The position numbers were made by a program, and so were the translations under genes. From contig NZ_CAKVGN010000065.1 in the NCBI RefSeq assembly GCF_934747485.1, positions 1-16,122 on the forward strand: a stretch of DNA of 16,122 nt, written 5' to 3'. Below are positions 15,559 to 16,122 of this stretch, piece after piece. The notes below the pieces were generated by a model. The model saw only the letters and a list, made by a program, of their open reading frames with translations. It did not search any database and had not been told where the DNA came from. The stretch's first letter is position 1; each line of letters opens with the position of its first letter. The DNA is from an uncultured Brachyspira sp. (GTDB lineage: Bacteria; Spirochaetota; Brachyspiria; Brachyspirales; Brachyspiraceae).

Positions 15559-15665
15559 GGCCCCTTATAACAGGAGGACTAGCACCCAGTTGGGTTGACT
15601 TACCGTTGCTTCCTTCCGAACCTGGCGGATTCATCATCAACTGCCGTAGAACCCCGTTATAAGAG
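15559..15665 (-). ncRNA. ffs: Signal recognition particle RNA, small bacterial type (4.5S)
   Basis: The minus strand contains the universally conserved apical domain, CCAGGUUCGGAAGGAAGC followed by AACGGUAA, where the GGAA tetraloop and symmetric loop bind the Ffh protein. The ends form a closing helix: CUUAUAAC (15656-15663) with GUUAUAAG (15564-15571). The length of about 105 bases fits the small type without an Alu domain. The RNA works with Ffh to target membrane and secreted proteins. It lies 19 bases after tRNA-Ser, apparently in the same transcript. Exact ends are estimated. Confidence 0.93.
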
Positions 15666-15683
15666 ATGTAGGAAACTAAACTA

Positions 15684-15768
15684 CGGAGAGAGTGGGATTC
15701 GAACCCACGGTACTTTTACATACACACGACTTCCAATCGTGCTCCTTCAACCGCTCGGACATCTCTCC
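15684..15768 (-). tRNA. tRNA-Ser(GGA)
   Basis: The acceptor stem is GGAGAGA/TCTCTCC with discriminator G. The anticodon loop TTGGAAG carries GGA in the stem CACGA/TCGTG and reads UCC and UCU. A long variable arm, typical of class II tRNA-Ser, precedes the T arm (GTGGG-TTCGAAT-CCCAC). The 3' CCA is not encoded and must be added enzymatically. Confidence 0.96.
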
Positions 15769-15784
15769 ATATATTTAATTTAAA

Positions 15785-15858
15785 CGTGCCTGAGAAGATT
15801 TGAACTTCCAACCTTCAGAACCGCAATCTGATGCTCTATCCAATTGAGCTACAGGCAC
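15785..15858 (-). tRNA. tRNA-Arg(GCG)
   Basis: The 74-base cloverleaf has acceptor stem GTGCCTG/CAGGCAC, D arm GCTC/GAGC and anticodon stem TCAGA/TCTGA with loop TTGCGGT. The T arm is GGAAG-TTCAAAT-CTTCT and the discriminator is G. The anticodon GCG reads CGC and CGU. A20 in the D loop and C35 in the anticodon are the known arginine identity bases. The CCA end is not encoded. A GCG anticodon is unusual, since most bacteria use ACG modified to ICG. Confidence 0.94.
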
Positions 15859-15878
15859 ATAGGTTTTATAGTCTGAAA

Positions 15879-15906
15879 ATTATAACATAAAAATATTTTT
15901 TTGCAA
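15879..15906 (-). promoter_or_regulatory. Promoter of the tRNA-Arg, tRNA-Ser, ffs unit
   Basis: An extended -10 (TGT before TATAAT at 15879-15884) lies 20 bases before tRNA-Arg. TTGCAA (15901-15906, 4 of 6) stands 16 bases upstream as the -35. No other promoter is needed for the three RNA genes. Confidence 0.65.
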
Positions 15907-16122
15907 ATATTTATTTGTATTTGTTTAGGAGTAATATATTTTTTAATAAGTTTTATGCAGTGCTGTTAATAAATATATTGTGTTTATAATGTTTTTTATA
16001 TATTTCATTAAAAAATCTAAAAAACTAATATTCATAACATATTTATAAATGCACAGGAGCCAGACATATTGCAGTTAGGAATTCCTTAATTTCTTAAAGT
16101 ATAGCATAGGTGTATCATAATT
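15907..16122. other. Right edge without a recognisable gene
   Basis: The sequence is AT-rich and has stop codons in all frames. Near the edge the minus strand shows an extended -10 (TGC before TATACT, 16098-16103) and the palindrome TTAGGAATTCCTTAA (16075-16089). A promoter for a leftward transcript whose -35 lies beyond the window is possible. No coding frame longer than about 16 codons follows. Confidence 0.3.

Noticed and set aside
15595..15783. A plus-strand open frame of 62 codons
   Set aside because: It runs antisense through tRNA-Ser and the SRP RNA, which explain the sequence fully.
16060..16122. 3' end of a leftward gene at the right edge
   Set aside because: Open stretches of at most about 16 codons are found, none with a recognisable sequence; an extended -10 explains the most conspicuous motif better.

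Overview
The window looks like chromosomal DNA of a Brachyspira-type intestinal spirochaete. The reasons are very AT-rich codon use, secreted ankyrin-repeat proteins, an LptD-type outer-membrane protein, Brachyspira-like dispersed intergenic repeats and a lone TPP-riboswitch gene. The genus is inferred from general knowledge, not from a search. All gene-sized coding regions and all RNA genes I can support lie on the minus strand, so transcription runs from right to left.

From right to left: a short transcription unit holds tRNA-Arg(GCG), tRNA-Ser(GGA) and the small SRP RNA (ffs), with a promoter before the first tRNA and a U-tract after ffs. Next come about 750 bases without genes, holding four related fragments of a structured repeat. 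A promoter and a clear TPP riboswitch then lead into an OppA-like (SBP family 5) lipoprotein gene that has no permease or ATPase genes beside it. A hairpin and a second repeat-bearing gap with nested inverted repeats follow. A strong promoter (TTGACT, 17 bp, TATTAT) then drives an operon of tyrS, an lptD-like gene and a secreted ankyrin gene; the gaps are 31 and 3 bases.

The left third is accessory in character. A gene with its own promoter encodes a 1225-residue protein that joins an N-terminal Cys-rich region, a RecD2-like helicase and a C-terminal PD-(D/E)XK-type nuclease. A terminator ends it. A second secreted ankyrin gene follows, built from the same roughly 220-residue compound module as the first. 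This gene is cut off by a 713-bp IS1595-family (ISXO2-like) insertion sequence whose transposase carries a frameshift and whose flanks show no target-site duplication. Beyond the element is the first codon block of a peptidase E-like gene that leaves the window.

Points most worth following are the riboswitch-controlled orphan binding protein with two mutually exclusive hairpins in its leader, the helicase-nuclease fusion, the compound ankyrin module, the IS-bounded rearrangement, and the structured intergenic repeats.
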